Shown one piece after another: positions 1 through 6,785 of a DNA stretch of 27,916 nucleotides. Under the pieces are notes generated by a model. It searched no databases. It saw nothing but the letters and a program-made list of their open reading frames with translations, and was not told the origin of the DNA. Source of the stretch: Clostridiales bacterium (GTDB lineage: Bacteria > Bacillota > Clostridia > Lachnospirales > Lachnospiraceae); contig JAHZHF010000012.1 in assembly GCA_019420405.1 (NCBI GenBank), forward strand, positions 1 to 27,916, given 5' to 3'. Made by a program: the position numbers and the translations under genes. Every line of letters begins with the position of its first letter. Position 1 is the stretch's first letter.

Positions 1-138
1 GGATTCTTAGATTCTTCCCAGATTCCGGAACGGAATATCGAGCGGCTGCCTCCTTTCCCAGGATATGTCTTTCTAAACGTTCCGACCCGCTTCCGGACGT
101 GATCCAACGATAAATGTTAGTGAACTTTATAGCTGAAC
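1..138 (+). repeat. Dispersed structured intergenic repeat, copy A (left end cut by window)
   Basis: This noncoding block aligns by eye with 14856–15035 (same strand) and with the reverse complement of 27736–27916. Shared landmarks in order are ATTCCGGAACGGAAT (a self-complementary hairpin), TCGAGCGGCTG, CGTTCCG, CCCGCTTCCGGACG, and a terminal GAAC...ATAGCTGAAC. Only the right-hand 138 nt or so are present. It ends about 10 nt before the promoter of the downstream carboxypeptidase. There is no open frame across it. It could be a MITE-like element, a structured RNA or a regulatory leader; the sequence alone does not decide. Confidence 0.75.
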
Positions 139-147
139 GGTTAATCC

Positions 148-176
148 TTGCAACATGCCCGCTATTTTACTATAAT
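148..176 (+). promoter_or_regulatory. SigmaA-type promoter of the carboxypeptidase gene
   Basis: The -35 box TTGCAA (148–153) and -10 box TATAAT (171–176) are separated by 17 nt, which predicts a start near 183 and a short leader to the ribosome binding site at 200–204. It begins just after the dispersed repeat ends. Confidence 0.65.
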
Positions 177-210
177 GATAGAAAAAATATCGGTTTGACC
201 GGAGGATATT

Positions 211-1755
211 ATGAAAAAGTCAGGTAAACGGATCTTTTCGGCAGCTCTTGCCCTGATATGCGCTTTGATTCCGGCTCTGGCGGCGCAGGCGGAGGAAGCA
301 GGGGAACAGAATGAATTTGAAGCGGCTCTGCAGGCTTCTTATGATATAAAACCAGACACAAACAGTATCGAAGGATGGCCGCAGGGGCCTCAGATCTATG
401 GCCATTCTGGGATTGTTATGGATATGGACAGCGGCGCTGTGCTGTATGAAAAGCAGGCGGATGAGCGGCATTATCCCGCCAGTATCACAAAGATTCTTAC
501 AGCTTTAGTTGCACTGGAGAATTCAGCTCCCGAAGATGAAGTATATTTTTCAGAGGACAGCGTAGCGTTTATGGAGTATGGCGATGCCAGTATCGGGATG
601 ACGCCCGGGGAGTTCTTAAGCAGAAAAGACGCTATGTACGGGATGCTCCTCGCCTCGGCAAATGAGGTTTCCTATGCGATTGCGGAGAGCGTAGGGAAGC
701 TTATGGGCGGGGATTACAATACATTTATCCAGGAGATGAATGACCGTGCGAAAGAGCTGGGATGTATCGGTTCAAACTGGGTGAACGCCAACGGGCTGCA
801 TGATGAACAGCACTATACGACGGCGCGGGATATGGCGCTGATCTCGTCTGCGGCGTATCAGTTCGATGAATTTCGGACGGTGACCCAGACGCTGGAGTAT
901 ACAATCGGCGAGACGAATCTTATGAAGGAGACGCGGACGTTTCAGCAGAATCATAAGATGCTCTGGCCGGGAAATTATTATTACTACGAAAACTGTACCG
1001 GAGGTAAGACCGGATACACGGATCAGTCCAGGACGACGCTGGTCACGATGGCAGAAAAGGACGGGCTCAGGCTGGTTGCAGTGATTCTCCAGGACGACGG
1101 GGATGTATATGTTGATACGCAGGCTATGTTTGACTATGCCTATGGGAATTTCTCCAAAGTATATTTAAAAGATCAGAACATGCCGGAGGAGATCAGTTCC
1201 TATACGGAGGAAGCACCTTATGTCCTCCTGCCTTCGGGCGTCGAATTTTCTTCGCTTGAGAAGGACATTGTGATCGAGGATGAAGCGGACGCCTCCGGAA
1301 CAGTTACCTTCTATTATGAAGGACAGAATGTAGGAAGCACGGAAGTTGTTCTGACAGAAGCATATATAGATGAGGTACAGGCGGCTGAAGATTCAGCAGA
1401 CGGAGCAGCGGATGGTACGGCAGAGGGAAATGGATCAGATGAAGCAGGGTTTTCATCCGGGAATTTGCTGATCCGGGTGCTGATCTGCGCGGGGGCAGCA
1501 GTGCTGCTTTTGATCATTGTTTTCATGATTGTGGCGAGATACCGCTATCTTAAAAAGAAGAGGATGAGGGCGGCCCGCAGAAGGAGGCAGAATGCAGCGC
1601 GGGCACAGCGGCAGCAGATGTCAGGCTCCACAGGTTCCGGGCGTCCGCGTCCCGGGGCGGGCGGCCATCCGGGGCCCTATCCGGGAGTGGAGCAGAGAAG
1701 AGTTCGTATGCAGGAGGAACCGCGCCGGAGAGACCGGAACGGACGTTACAGATAG
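211..1755 (+). CDS. D-alanyl-D-alanine carboxypeptidase (peptidase S11, DacF/PBP5 type)
   Basis: This 514-aa penicillin-binding protein should remove the terminal D-Ala from peptidoglycan pentapeptides outside the membrane. All three active-site motifs of the S11 family are present: SITK at residues 91–94 (nucleophile Ser91, Lys94), SAN at 149–151 and KTG at 266–268. Residues 1–26 form a signal peptide ending ALAAQA. A hydrophobic segment at about 419–442 followed by a very basic tail (KKKRMRAARRRRQ) would anchor the protein with a roughly 70-residue charged, Gly/Pro/Arg-rich cytoplasmic end. Most PBP5-type enzymes instead end in an amphipathic helix, so this tail is unusual. The start is set by GGAGG six bases upstream. 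It is a single gene, closed by a strong shared terminator. The family is certain; whether it is the sporulation paralogue (dacF) or the vegetative one is open, although the sigmaA-like promoter favours vegetative use. Confidence 0.93.
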   Translation: MKKSGKRIFSAALALICALIPALAAQAEEAGEQNEFEAALQASYDIKPDTNSIEGWPQGPQIYGHSGIVMDMDSGAVLYEKQADERHYPASITKILTALVALENSAPEDEVYFSEDSVAFMEYGDASIGMTPGEFLSRKDAMYGMLLASANEVSYAIAESVGKLMGGDYNTFIQEMNDRAKELGCIGSNWVNANGLHDEQHYTTARDMALISSAAYQFDEFRTVTQTLEYTIGETNLMKETRTFQQNHKMLWPGNYYYYENCTGGKTGYTDQSRTTLVTMAEKDGLRLVAVILQDDGDVYVDTQAMFDYAYGNFSKVYLKDQNMPEEISSYTEEAPYVLLPSGVEFSSLEKDIVIEDEADASGTVTFYYEGQNVGSTEVVLTEAYIDEVQAAEDSADGAADGTAEGNGSDEAGFSSGNLLIRVLICAGAAVLLLIIVFMIVARYRYLKKKRMRAARRRRQNAARAQRQQMSGSTGSGRPRPGAGGHPGPYPGVEQRRVRMQEEPRRRDRNGRYR

Positions 1756-1772
1756 AGACGTAAGGAAAAGAA

Positions 1773-1805
1773 AACAGCCCCGGGGCATTTTGCCCCTGGG
1801 CTGTT
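1773..1805. terminator. Bidirectional intrinsic terminator between convergent genes
   Basis: AACAGCCC-C-GGGGC pairs with GCCCC-T-GGGCTGTT around an ATTTT loop, giving 13 paired bases with one mismatch. A-rich sequence lies before it and T-rich after, so it can serve the carboxypeptidase gene and the convergent AraC gene, whose stop codon overlaps the right arm. Confidence 0.85.
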
Positions 1806-2880
1806 ATTGATGAAACTGCCTGCGGTAATCCGTGGGCAGTATTTTCATGCAGTCCTTAAACGCTGCGGTGAATTTGCTCTGGCTCTCGTAGCCGGCTTTG
1901 CGGGCGATGACAGAGATGGGCTCCGAAGTGCAGCGGAGCATACGCGCGGCCTGTGTGATACGGTACTGCTTCATATAAGATGCAACCGGCATCCCGTAGA
2001 CCGATTTGAAAATGCTCTTTAGAACCGCGGTGCTGATATGATACTGCCGGGAGAGCTCTTCGATCGTAAAGCGGCGTTCAGGCTGACGGATGATCTGATC
2101 ATGAATCCGGCGGATCGTCTCCACCTGTTCTGAATGGTACGGATCCAGTGTATGAGCTTCGCCGGGTTCCGTCATATTGAGAAAGAGGAGAAGCTCCAGG
2201 CATTTCAGTTTCAGATAAGGGAGCTTCGTCTGCTCCGGAAGATCATATACTTCTGAAAAAATGTGTTCAATGCGGCTGCTCGCGGGAAGAGCGGCTGTTT
2301 CATTTTCCCCGCAGAATTTCCGGCACAGCGTTTCGGCGTCCACTCCGGCTTCCCGCAGAAGGGAGGGGGAGCAGGTGGCGAGTACGGCTGAGTCCAGTGT
2401 GACAGTCAGGCCTTCATAGTAACCGAGCGGCAGCGTAATAAACGAATCCGCGCACTTGTCCGTGGCGTGGAAGGAAAGGTCGCCGCTCCCGAAATAGAGA
2501 CTTAAGCCTCCTTTCATCTCCCAGCCGATCCGCCCGTGGCTGCAATGGTCTATGGAGAGGACGGAGCGCTTATGATGGTGGTGGAAATGAAACTGATCCG
2601 CGAGAAAATAGTTGTAGGACAGGTCGATTCCCGGGTAGAGTTCATAAGTTTCTACAAGAATCTGTGCATCCGGGGAAGTTTCCAGGCAGATTTCTGAAGT
2701 CAATGCGGGCGAAGACTTGGTTTCAGACCTGCCTGTTGTGCCGGGAACGGCAGGAGACGAACCCACAGGCGGTTTCTCAGGGAATTCCTCAGGGGAGAGC
2801 GGATGGCGCACTGTGACCATATTTCCGGGAGAGATCCGGGACAGTCTGTCTTTGATTTCACACTTATAATCCTTCTGCAT
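1804..2880 (-). CDS. AraC-family transcriptional regulator with His-rich sensing domain
   Basis: This is a 358-aa protein whose last 100 or so residues (about 255–358) carry the two helix-turn-helix units of AraC/XylS regulators (FTIEELSRQYHISTAVLKSI, then ISVIARKAGYESQSKFTAAF). The N-terminal two-thirds is a cupin-like sensing domain typical of a Firmicutes AraC subfamily. A Pro/Ser/Thr-rich stretch at about 30–60 looks like a linker, and residues 96–104 read QFHFHHHHK, a dense histidine cluster. The gene starts 27 bp after the stop of the minus-strand ArsR gene and has its own AGAGGG site, so the two are probably one transcript. Next to a metal-efflux ATPase, metal sensing is an attractive but unproven role; many relatives control iron or drug efflux genes. 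No frameshift or truncation is visible. Confidence 0.88.
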   Translation of the reverse strand: MQKDYKCEIKDRLSRISPGNMVTVRHPLSPEEFPEKPPVGSSPAVPGTTGRSETKSSPALTSEICLETSPDAQILVETYELYPGIDLSYNYFLADQFHFHHHHKRSVLSIDHCSHGRIGWEMKGGLSLYFGSGDLSFHATDKCADSFITLPLGYYEGLTVTLDSAVLATCSPSLLREAGVDAETLCRKFCGENETAALPASSRIEHIFSEVYDLPEQTKLPYLKLKCLELLLFLNMTEPGEAHTLDPYHSEQVETIRRIHDQIIRQPERRFTIEELSRQYHISTAVLKSIFKSVYGMPVASYMKQYRITQAARMLRCTSEPISVIARKAGYESQSKFTAAFKDCMKILPTDYRRQFHQ

Positions 2881-2907
2881 ATACTGTATCCCTCTGATTA
2901 TCTGAAT

Positions 2908-3255
2908 TTACGACTCCGGACAGGTGATCCGGCCAAGTTTCTCTATCGTATGGTGCAGGACCTGAGCCAGTTCGGTATCCGCGGTTTTATAGTACATCTC
3001 TTTTCCCTCCCTGCGGCTTACGATGAGGCCGCTGCTTTTTAGGAGCCGGAGGTGATGGGAGACCGCCGGGCTGCTCATGTTCACGATGGATGCGATATTG
3101 AGCACGCATTCTTCACAATGACATAAAAGCCAGAAAATCCGCAGGCGGCTCGGGTCACCGAGCTGTTTCAGGGCTTCGGAAACACCGGCGATTTCGTCTT
3201 CTCCGGGCATATGCTGTACAATTTTTTCTTCCTCTTCTTTCGAATGATTCTTCAT
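2908..3255 (-). CDS. ArsR/SmtB-family metal-responsive repressor
   Basis: This 115-aa winged-helix repressor should release DNA on binding a metal ion. The core pattern LGDPSRLRIFWLL, then a Cys cluster (Cys45, Cys47, Cys50 in CHCEEC) and the recognition helix SSPAVSHHLRLLKSSGLI, followed by the wing RREGKEMYY, is standard for ArsR/SmtB proteins. The Cys cluster sits at the alpha3 metal site used by CadC/ArsR, and the C-terminal helix also holds His101 and His102. The frame stays open upstream to a TTG at 3309. The ATG at 3255 is preferred because GGAAGGAGA lies about nine bases before it, while the TTG has no good site. It is divergent from the HMA and P-type ATPase genes, which it most likely represses, and is cotranscribed with the AraC gene. 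The metal (Zn, Cd or Pb) cannot be settled from sequence. Confidence 0.9.
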   Translation of the reverse strand: MKNHSKEEEEKIVQHMPGEDEIAGVSEALKQLGDPSRLRIFWLLCHCEECVLNIASIVNMSSPAVSHHLRLLKSSGLIVSRREGKEMYYKTADTELAQVLHHTIEKLGRITCPES

Positions 3256-3340
3256 AGCGGCTGTTCTCCTTCCCGTCGATTGCTCCATTCGGAAATATTT
3301 TTCGCCCAAATGGAAAAATGATCTGCATTTCTATTGACTT

Positions 3341-3369
3341 ATTATACAATCTGCATTACAGTATAGTCA
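3341..3369 (-). promoter_or_regulatory. SigmaA-type promoter of the arsR–araC unit
   Basis: Read on the minus strand, TTGACT (3369–3364) and TATAAT (3346–3341) are exactly 17 nt apart, a near-consensus vegetative promoter. It lies beside the A/T-rich palindrome proposed as the ArsR operator. Confidence 0.75.
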
Positions 3370-3371
3370 AT

Positions 3372-3403
3372 AATTAAATAATTGCTTAATTGTAAAATAT
3401 AAT
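3372..3403 (+). promoter_or_regulatory. Candidate ArsR operator and metal-resistance promoter
   Basis: AATTAA (3372–3377) and TTAATT (3386–3391) form an A/T-rich inverted repeat of the size ArsR/SmtB dimers bind. A TATAAT box at 3398–3403 follows on the plus strand with a weak TTAAAT-like -35 inside the palindrome, so a bound repressor would cover the promoter of the HMA gene. The assignment rests on position and symmetry only. Confidence 0.45.
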
Positions 3404-3510
3404 GATTCGTTTACAGTTCACACTCTGTCAAAGGCGAGCAGACTGTGAATAGTAACTTTTCGTAAGAAGCAGACCGCGGATCAGGGCGGAAACAGCAGAA
3501 AAAGGAGAAT

Positions 3511-3735
3511 ATGATTATGAAGAAAACTTATAAAATTGATGTTGACTGTGCAAATTGTGCGAATAAGATGGAGCAGGCGGCGAATAATACCGCAGGTGTG
3601 AAAAACGCAGTGGTTAATTTCATGACGCTTAAGATGAATGTGGAATTTGAGGAAGGGCAGGATGCGAAGGCTGTCATGCAGGAAGTAAGAAAAAACTGCA
3701 AGAAGGTAGAAGATGACTGCGAGATCTTTTTGTAA
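3511..3735 (+). CDS. Small HMA-domain heavy-metal-binding protein
   Basis: This 74-aa protein is a single heavy-metal-associated (HMA) ferredoxin-like fold. It has a CANC metal-binding motif (the family's CxxC) in the first loop and the expected VKNAVVNFMTLKMNVEF strand-turn-strand that follows. It probably carries a soft metal ion in the cytoplasm and hands it to, or regulates, the ATPase encoded next. That ATPase lacks the usual N-terminal HMA domain, so this gene appears to supply it as a separate protein. A GGAG site lies close before the ATG at 3511, but a second in-frame ATG at 3517 has the more usual spacing and may be the true start. A second CxxxxxxxxC pair near the C-terminus (KNCKKVEDDCEIF) may add ligands. 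Confidence 0.87.
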   Translation: MIMKKTYKIDVDCANCANKMEQAANNTAGVKNAVVNFMTLKMNVEFEEGQDAKAVMQEVRKNCKKVEDDCEIFL

Positions 3736-3775
3736 TGTGATTCCGGAAGATTTAAGTTGTTAAGATATAATGTGG

Positions 3776-3797
3776 CACCCCGGGGCTGGGGTGTTTT
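3776..3797 (+). terminator. Weak hairpin terminator or attenuator after the HMA gene
   Basis: CACCCC pairs with GGGGTG across a six-base loop and is followed by TTTT. The stem is short, so it may only reduce read-through into the ATPase gene rather than end transcription. TTTAAATGTTTAAA just downstream (about 3822–3835) is another A/T-rich symmetric site. Confidence 0.5.
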
Positions 3798-3852
3798 GCA
3801 TAGAATTTGATTAAAAGATTGTTTAAATGTTTAAAAGAGAAGGGGAGACACT

Positions 3853-5736
3853 ATGAGTAAGAAACAGAAGAAAATGCTGGTTCGGATTCTCATTTCCGCA
3901 GCACTTATGATTGTGCTGAATTTTGTCCCGGTTCAGGGATACGGAAGGTTCATACTTTACCTTATTCCTTATTTAATCATCGGATATGATATCCTGATCA
4001 AAGCGTTTAAGGGAATTAAAAACCGGCAGCCCTTTGACGAAAGCCTGCTGATGGCTATTGCGACGATCGGAGCCATCGCCATCGCTCTTGCGGATAGCGG
4101 AGATTATACAGAGGCGATCGCGGTTATGCTCTTCTATCAGGTGGGAGAGTGGTTCCAGAGCTATGCGGTGGGAAAGAGCCGCCGCAATATCAGCGAACTG
4201 ATGGATATCCGGCCGGACTATGCCAATATTGAGATGGACGGGAAGCTGGAACAGGTTGATCCGGACGAGGTGGAGCCGGGAAGTATGATTGTCGTACAGC
4301 CCGGGGAGAAAGTACCTATCGACGGAGTTGTGACAGAGGGAACTTCCACTCTGAATACGAGCGCGCTGACCGGGGAGAGCATCCCGCGGGAAGTGGAAAC
4401 CGGAGATGAGATCCTGAGCGGATGCATCAACATGACAGGTGTATTAAGGATCCGTACCACAAAGGAATTCGGAGAATCTACAGTCTCAAAGATCCTGGAT
4501 CTGGTGGAAAACGCCAGCTCAAGGAAATCAAAGTCCGAAGAATTTATCACAAAATTTGCAAGAATATATACTCCGGCCGTTGTATACAGCGCCATTGCCC
4601 TGGCCGTGCTGCCTCCTCTGGTTCGGATGCTCGGGATGGGGCTTCCGGCAGATTGGGAAACCTGGATATACCGGGCGCTTACCTTCCTTGTAATCAGCTG
4701 TCCGTGCGCTCTCGTGATCAGCATCCCTTTGAGCTTTTTCGCGGGAATCGGAGGAGCCGGCAATGCAGGCGTGCTGATCAAAGGTTCCAACTATATGGAG
4801 ACACTGGCTCAGACAAAATACGTGGTTTTTGATAAAACGGGGACACTGACGAAGGGCGTCTTTGAGGTGAATGCGGTGCACCACAATGAGATGGCGCGTG
4901 AAAAGCTGCTGGAATATGCGGCCTTGGCGGAGAGCGCGTCTTCACATCCGATCAGCAAGAGCCTGCAGAGGGCTTACGGAAGAGAACCGGACCGGAGCCG
5001 GGTCAAAGATATTATGGAGATCAGCGGAAACGGTGTGACCGCGCTGGTGGATGGCATACCCGTGGCGGCGGGCAATGACAAGCTGATGAAGAAGCTTGGG
5101 ATAGAACACATCGACTGCCACCATGTGGGAACCATTATTCATATGGCAGTGGACGGGAAATATGCAGGGCATATTGTCATCTCCGATATCGAGAAACCGC
5201 ATGCGGCAGAGGCGGTGCGCGAACTGAAAGAGTCCGGCGTGGAGAAAACGGTAATGCTTACCGGGGACAGAGACCGGGTGGCCAGACATGTGGCTGAGTC
5301 GATCGGAATCGACCAGGTATATAGCGAGCTGCTCCCGGAGGATAAGGTGGAAAAAGTGGAAGAACTCCTTGCGCAGAAGCGGGAGAAAGATAAGCTGGCC
5401 TTTGTCGGAGACGGCATCAACGATGCGCCTGTACTGACGCGGGCGGATATCGGGATCGCCATGGGGGCCATGGGATCCGATGCGGCGATTGAGGCGGCGG
5501 ATGTGGTTCTGATGGACGACGATCCGATGAAGATTGTGAAGGCGATCCGGATTTCCAGAAAGTGTTTGCATATTGTATATGAAAATATCTGGTTTGCTAT
5601 CGGGATCAAAGTGATCTGTCTGATTTTGGGCGCAGTTGGAATTGCGAACATGTGGCTGGCAATATTTGCAGATGTGGGGGTAATGATAATTGCAGTGCTG
5701 AATGCGATTCGGGCGCTGTTTGTGAAAAAACTGTGA
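3853..5736 (+). CDS. Heavy-metal P-type ATPase, Zn/Cd/Pb class (CadA/ZntA type)
   Basis: This 627-aa integral membrane pump of the P1B family uses ATP to export divalent metal. Visible motifs in order are the actuator TGES (173–176), the transmembrane metal-site CPC (283–285), the phosphorylation site DKTGT at Asp327, the HP dipeptide of class P1B (365–366) and the hinge GDGINDAP (519–526). Asp607 in the last membrane segments (FADVGV) corresponds to the conserved Asp that gives Zn/Cd/Pb specificity in ZntA, and CPC rather than other variants fits the same class. The protein starts directly with membrane helices and has no N-terminal HMA domain; that domain is encoded separately upstream. GGGGAG seven bases before the ATG sets the start. 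The gene forms a metal-resistance set with the HMA protein and the divergent ArsR regulator. Confidence 0.94.
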   Translation: MSKKQKKMLVRILISAALMIVLNFVPVQGYGRFILYLIPYLIIGYDILIKAFKGIKNRQPFDESLLMAIATIGAIAIALADSGDYTEAIAVMLFYQVGEWFQSYAVGKSRRNISELMDIRPDYANIEMDGKLEQVDPDEVEPGSMIVVQPGEKVPIDGVVTEGTSTLNTSALTGESIPREVETGDEILSGCINMTGVLRIRTTKEFGESTVSKILDLVENASSRKSKSEEFITKFARIYTPAVVYSAIALAVLPPLVRMLGMGLPADWETWIYRALTFLVISCPCALVISIPLSFFAGIGGAGNAGVLIKGSNYMETLAQTKYVVFDKTGTLTKGVFEVNAVHHNEMAREKLLEYAALAESASSHPISKSLQRAYGREPDRSRVKDIMEISGNGVTALVDGIPVAAGNDKLMKKLGIEHIDCHHVGTIIHMAVDGKYAGHIVISDIEKPHAAEAVRELKESGVEKTVMLTGDRDRVARHVAESIGIDQVYSELLPEDKVEKVEELLAQKREKDKLAFVGDGINDAPVLTRADIGIAMGAMGSDAAIEAADVVLMDDDPMKIVKAIRISRKCLHIVYENIWFAIGIKVICLILGAVGIANMWLAIFADVGVMIIAVLNAIRALFVKKL

Positions 5737-5756
5737 AAAGGGACAGGGTGAATCTT

Positions 5757-5799
5757 GATTGGGGACGTAGTAAAAGTCGATTTTACTACGTCCCCAATC
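5757..5799. repeat. Perfect 19-bp palindrome, REP-like hairpin
   Basis: GATTGGGGACGTAGTAAAA is followed by a five-base loop (GTCGA) and its exact reverse complement. No T-run follows, so a normal intrinsic terminator is unlikely. It sits between the ATPase stop and the ileS leader promoter. The shape and position suit a repetitive extragenic palindrome of the kind mobilised by IS200-like/RAYT enzymes, but only one copy is seen here. Confidence 0.7.
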
Positions 5800-5807
5800 G
5801 AAAAAAC

Positions 5808-5836
5808 TTGACGAATTAGCATTTTCTTTTTATAAT
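5808..5836 (+). promoter_or_regulatory. SigmaA-type promoter of the ileS T-box leader
   Basis: TTGACG (5808–5813) and TATAAT (5831–5836) are 17 nt apart. The predicted start near 5843 is just before the T-box stem I, so this promoter should drive the leader and the ileS transcript. Confidence 0.85.
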
Positions 5837-5842
5837 TACCTT

Positions 5843-6186
5843 TGTATTAACTTCAAACACAAAGGCGATGACGGAGACAGTAGAGACTTTCCGAACGTCA
5901 CAGCGAGCCGGAGATGGTGTGAGCCCGGCACAAGTAGCAGGTTTTTGAAGATCACTCCCGAGCCGCAGTGTCCGAAACAAGGGTTTGCTGCACGAAAGCA
6001 AAAAGTTCGATAAGCTGTGCAATGCAGTGCTGCAGACGAGGAAGGAGTAGGAACTGACGCGAGTCCCGCGTTAGAGGACACCGTATGCGAAGCAGCATCA
6101 GTTTAGGCGGAGTGCTTCAAGTACGTTGTAACAGGTGGTTAAAAACGAGAGAGCATCAGGCTTTCGTCCTTTTACGGACGGAAGCC
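5843..6186 (+). promoter_or_regulatory. T-box riboswitch leader, isoleucine specifier (ATC)
   Basis: This leader should sense uncharged tRNA-Ile and switch ileS transcription on. Features of T-box RNAs visible here are the AGTAGAGA element at the base of stem I, the apical AGCGAGCCGG...GGTGTGAGCCCGGC module, and the specifier context GAAGATCACTCC with ATC at 5951–5953. A late AACAGGTGGTTAAAA element carries TGGT at 6136–6139, which pairs with the ACCA end of tRNA-Ile. A terminator hairpin follows immediately. Specifier and downstream gene agree, which makes the call firm. The leader is fairly long, with about 180 nt between the specifier and the T-box sequence, presumably stems II and III. 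The 5' limit is taken from the promoter. Confidence 0.92.
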
Positions 6187-6193
6187 TTTTTTA
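6159..6193 (+). terminator. T-box-controlled intrinsic terminator
   Basis: GGCTTTCGTCC pairs with GGACGGAAGCC (one G·U) across TTTTAC and is followed by a T-rich tract. The left side is adjacent to the T-box sequence, as expected for mutually exclusive antiterminator and terminator structures. Confidence 0.88.
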
Positions 6194-6394
6194 TTTCATA
6201 GGAAACTGCGTTCCCTATGAAATAAAAACCCTCCGGGCGGGATGCGCACGCCGCAACAGGGATATTTTACCGCTTTGCGGTATTGCGGCGGCGCACAAAG
6301 TGTTCAAGCCCCTCAAAATTGAGGGGAGGGGGAGGTGAAGTGGGCTTGCCCACTTTGTTCCTGCTGAATCTTAGATGGTATAGATTTGTATACC
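6189..6394 (+). repeat. Cluster of tandem hairpins between T-box terminator and ileS
   Basis: Five foldbacks follow each other with almost no spacing. They are a 14-bp perfect stem TTTTATTTCATAGG/CCTATGAAATAAAA (6189–6227), a GC-rich stem with an inner TACCGC/GCGGTA hairpin (6243–6295), CCCCTCAA/TTGAGGGG (6309–6326), AAGTGGGC/GCCCACTT (6338–6355), and GGTATA/TATACC (6377–6394). CAAAGTG/CACTTTG also pairs around the third and fourth. No protein-like frame is convincing. The density suggests remnants of inserted mobile DNA or a structured 5' leader. Confidence 0.7.
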
Positions 6395-6395
6395 G

Positions 6396-6531
6396 CCGGT
6401 CTGATTGTTATATCCATTGCGGACGCGCTTGCGCTCGGGCCGTAACGCAGCGGGCACATATGGCTGTAAAAGACACAGCCTTAGTGCCGGCGTTACTCTA
6501 CGGTCCTTAATGGATATAACAATCGGACCGG
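6396..6531 (+). repeat. 130-nt foldback element, copy R1
   Basis: The arms at 6396–6418 and 6509–6531 are reverse complements over 23 positions with one G·U pair. They enclose a core with further nested stems: GTAACGC/GCGTTAC (6442–6448 with 6490–6496), GGCAC/GTGCC, and GGCTGT/ACAGCC at the tip. A second copy, inverted, lies at 6629–6756. It is noncoding and of unknown family. Confidence 0.8.
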
Positions 6532-6628
6532 CTCTCCTAAAACAGCAGTTATCTAAAATTCAGCAGATAAAAGGAAAAAACCACCAGCTCTCCCGGTTTT
6601 GATTCAATTCCCGTTCCGGGCAGGTCTG

Positions 6629-6756
6629 ACGCAGCCATGTGTCGATTAAGGACCGTAAAGGAACGCCGGCACTAAGGCTGTGTCTTTTACAGCCATATGT
6701 GTCCGCTGCGTTCCGTCCCGAGCGAGAGCGTGTCCGCAATCGATATATGGCTGCGG
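6629..6756 (-). repeat. 130-nt foldback element, inverted copy R2
   Basis: The core is the reverse complement of R1 with about eight differences over about 95 nt by hand count. Its outer arms (6629–6647 and 6738–6756, ACGCAGCCATGTGTCGATT side) differ wholly from R1 arms yet still pair over 18 of 19 positions, two of them G·U. The internal stem is GGAACGC/GCGTTCC where R1 has GTAACGC/GCGTTAC, a compensatory change. It ends 15 nt before the ileS ribosome binding site. Confidence 0.8.
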
Positions 6757-6785
6757 CGGACCGGAAACAGAAAGGAAAATCAGAC

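Noticed and set aside
4218..5571. Long minus-strand frames inside the P-type ATPase gene
   Set aside because: They are antisense to a gene with all family motifs and show no domains or ribosome binding sites; they follow from codon bias.
5757..5799. The palindrome as an ordinary terminator of the ATPase gene
   Set aside because: There is no T-run on either side; GAAAAAAC follows on the plus strand.
6135..6602. Short plus-strand open frames in the hairpin region
   Set aside because: They run across the T-box terminator and inverted repeats, lack ribosome binding sites and have no protein-like pattern.
6396..6756. R1/R2 as a CRISPR array
   Set aside because: Only two copies, inverted to each other, with a foldback structure and no regular spacers.
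6639..6785. A 49-residue N-terminal extension of IleS
   Set aside because: It would be translated from the R2 foldback, has no ribosome binding site at its start and does not look like IleS; the ATG at 6786 has a good site and the normal start.
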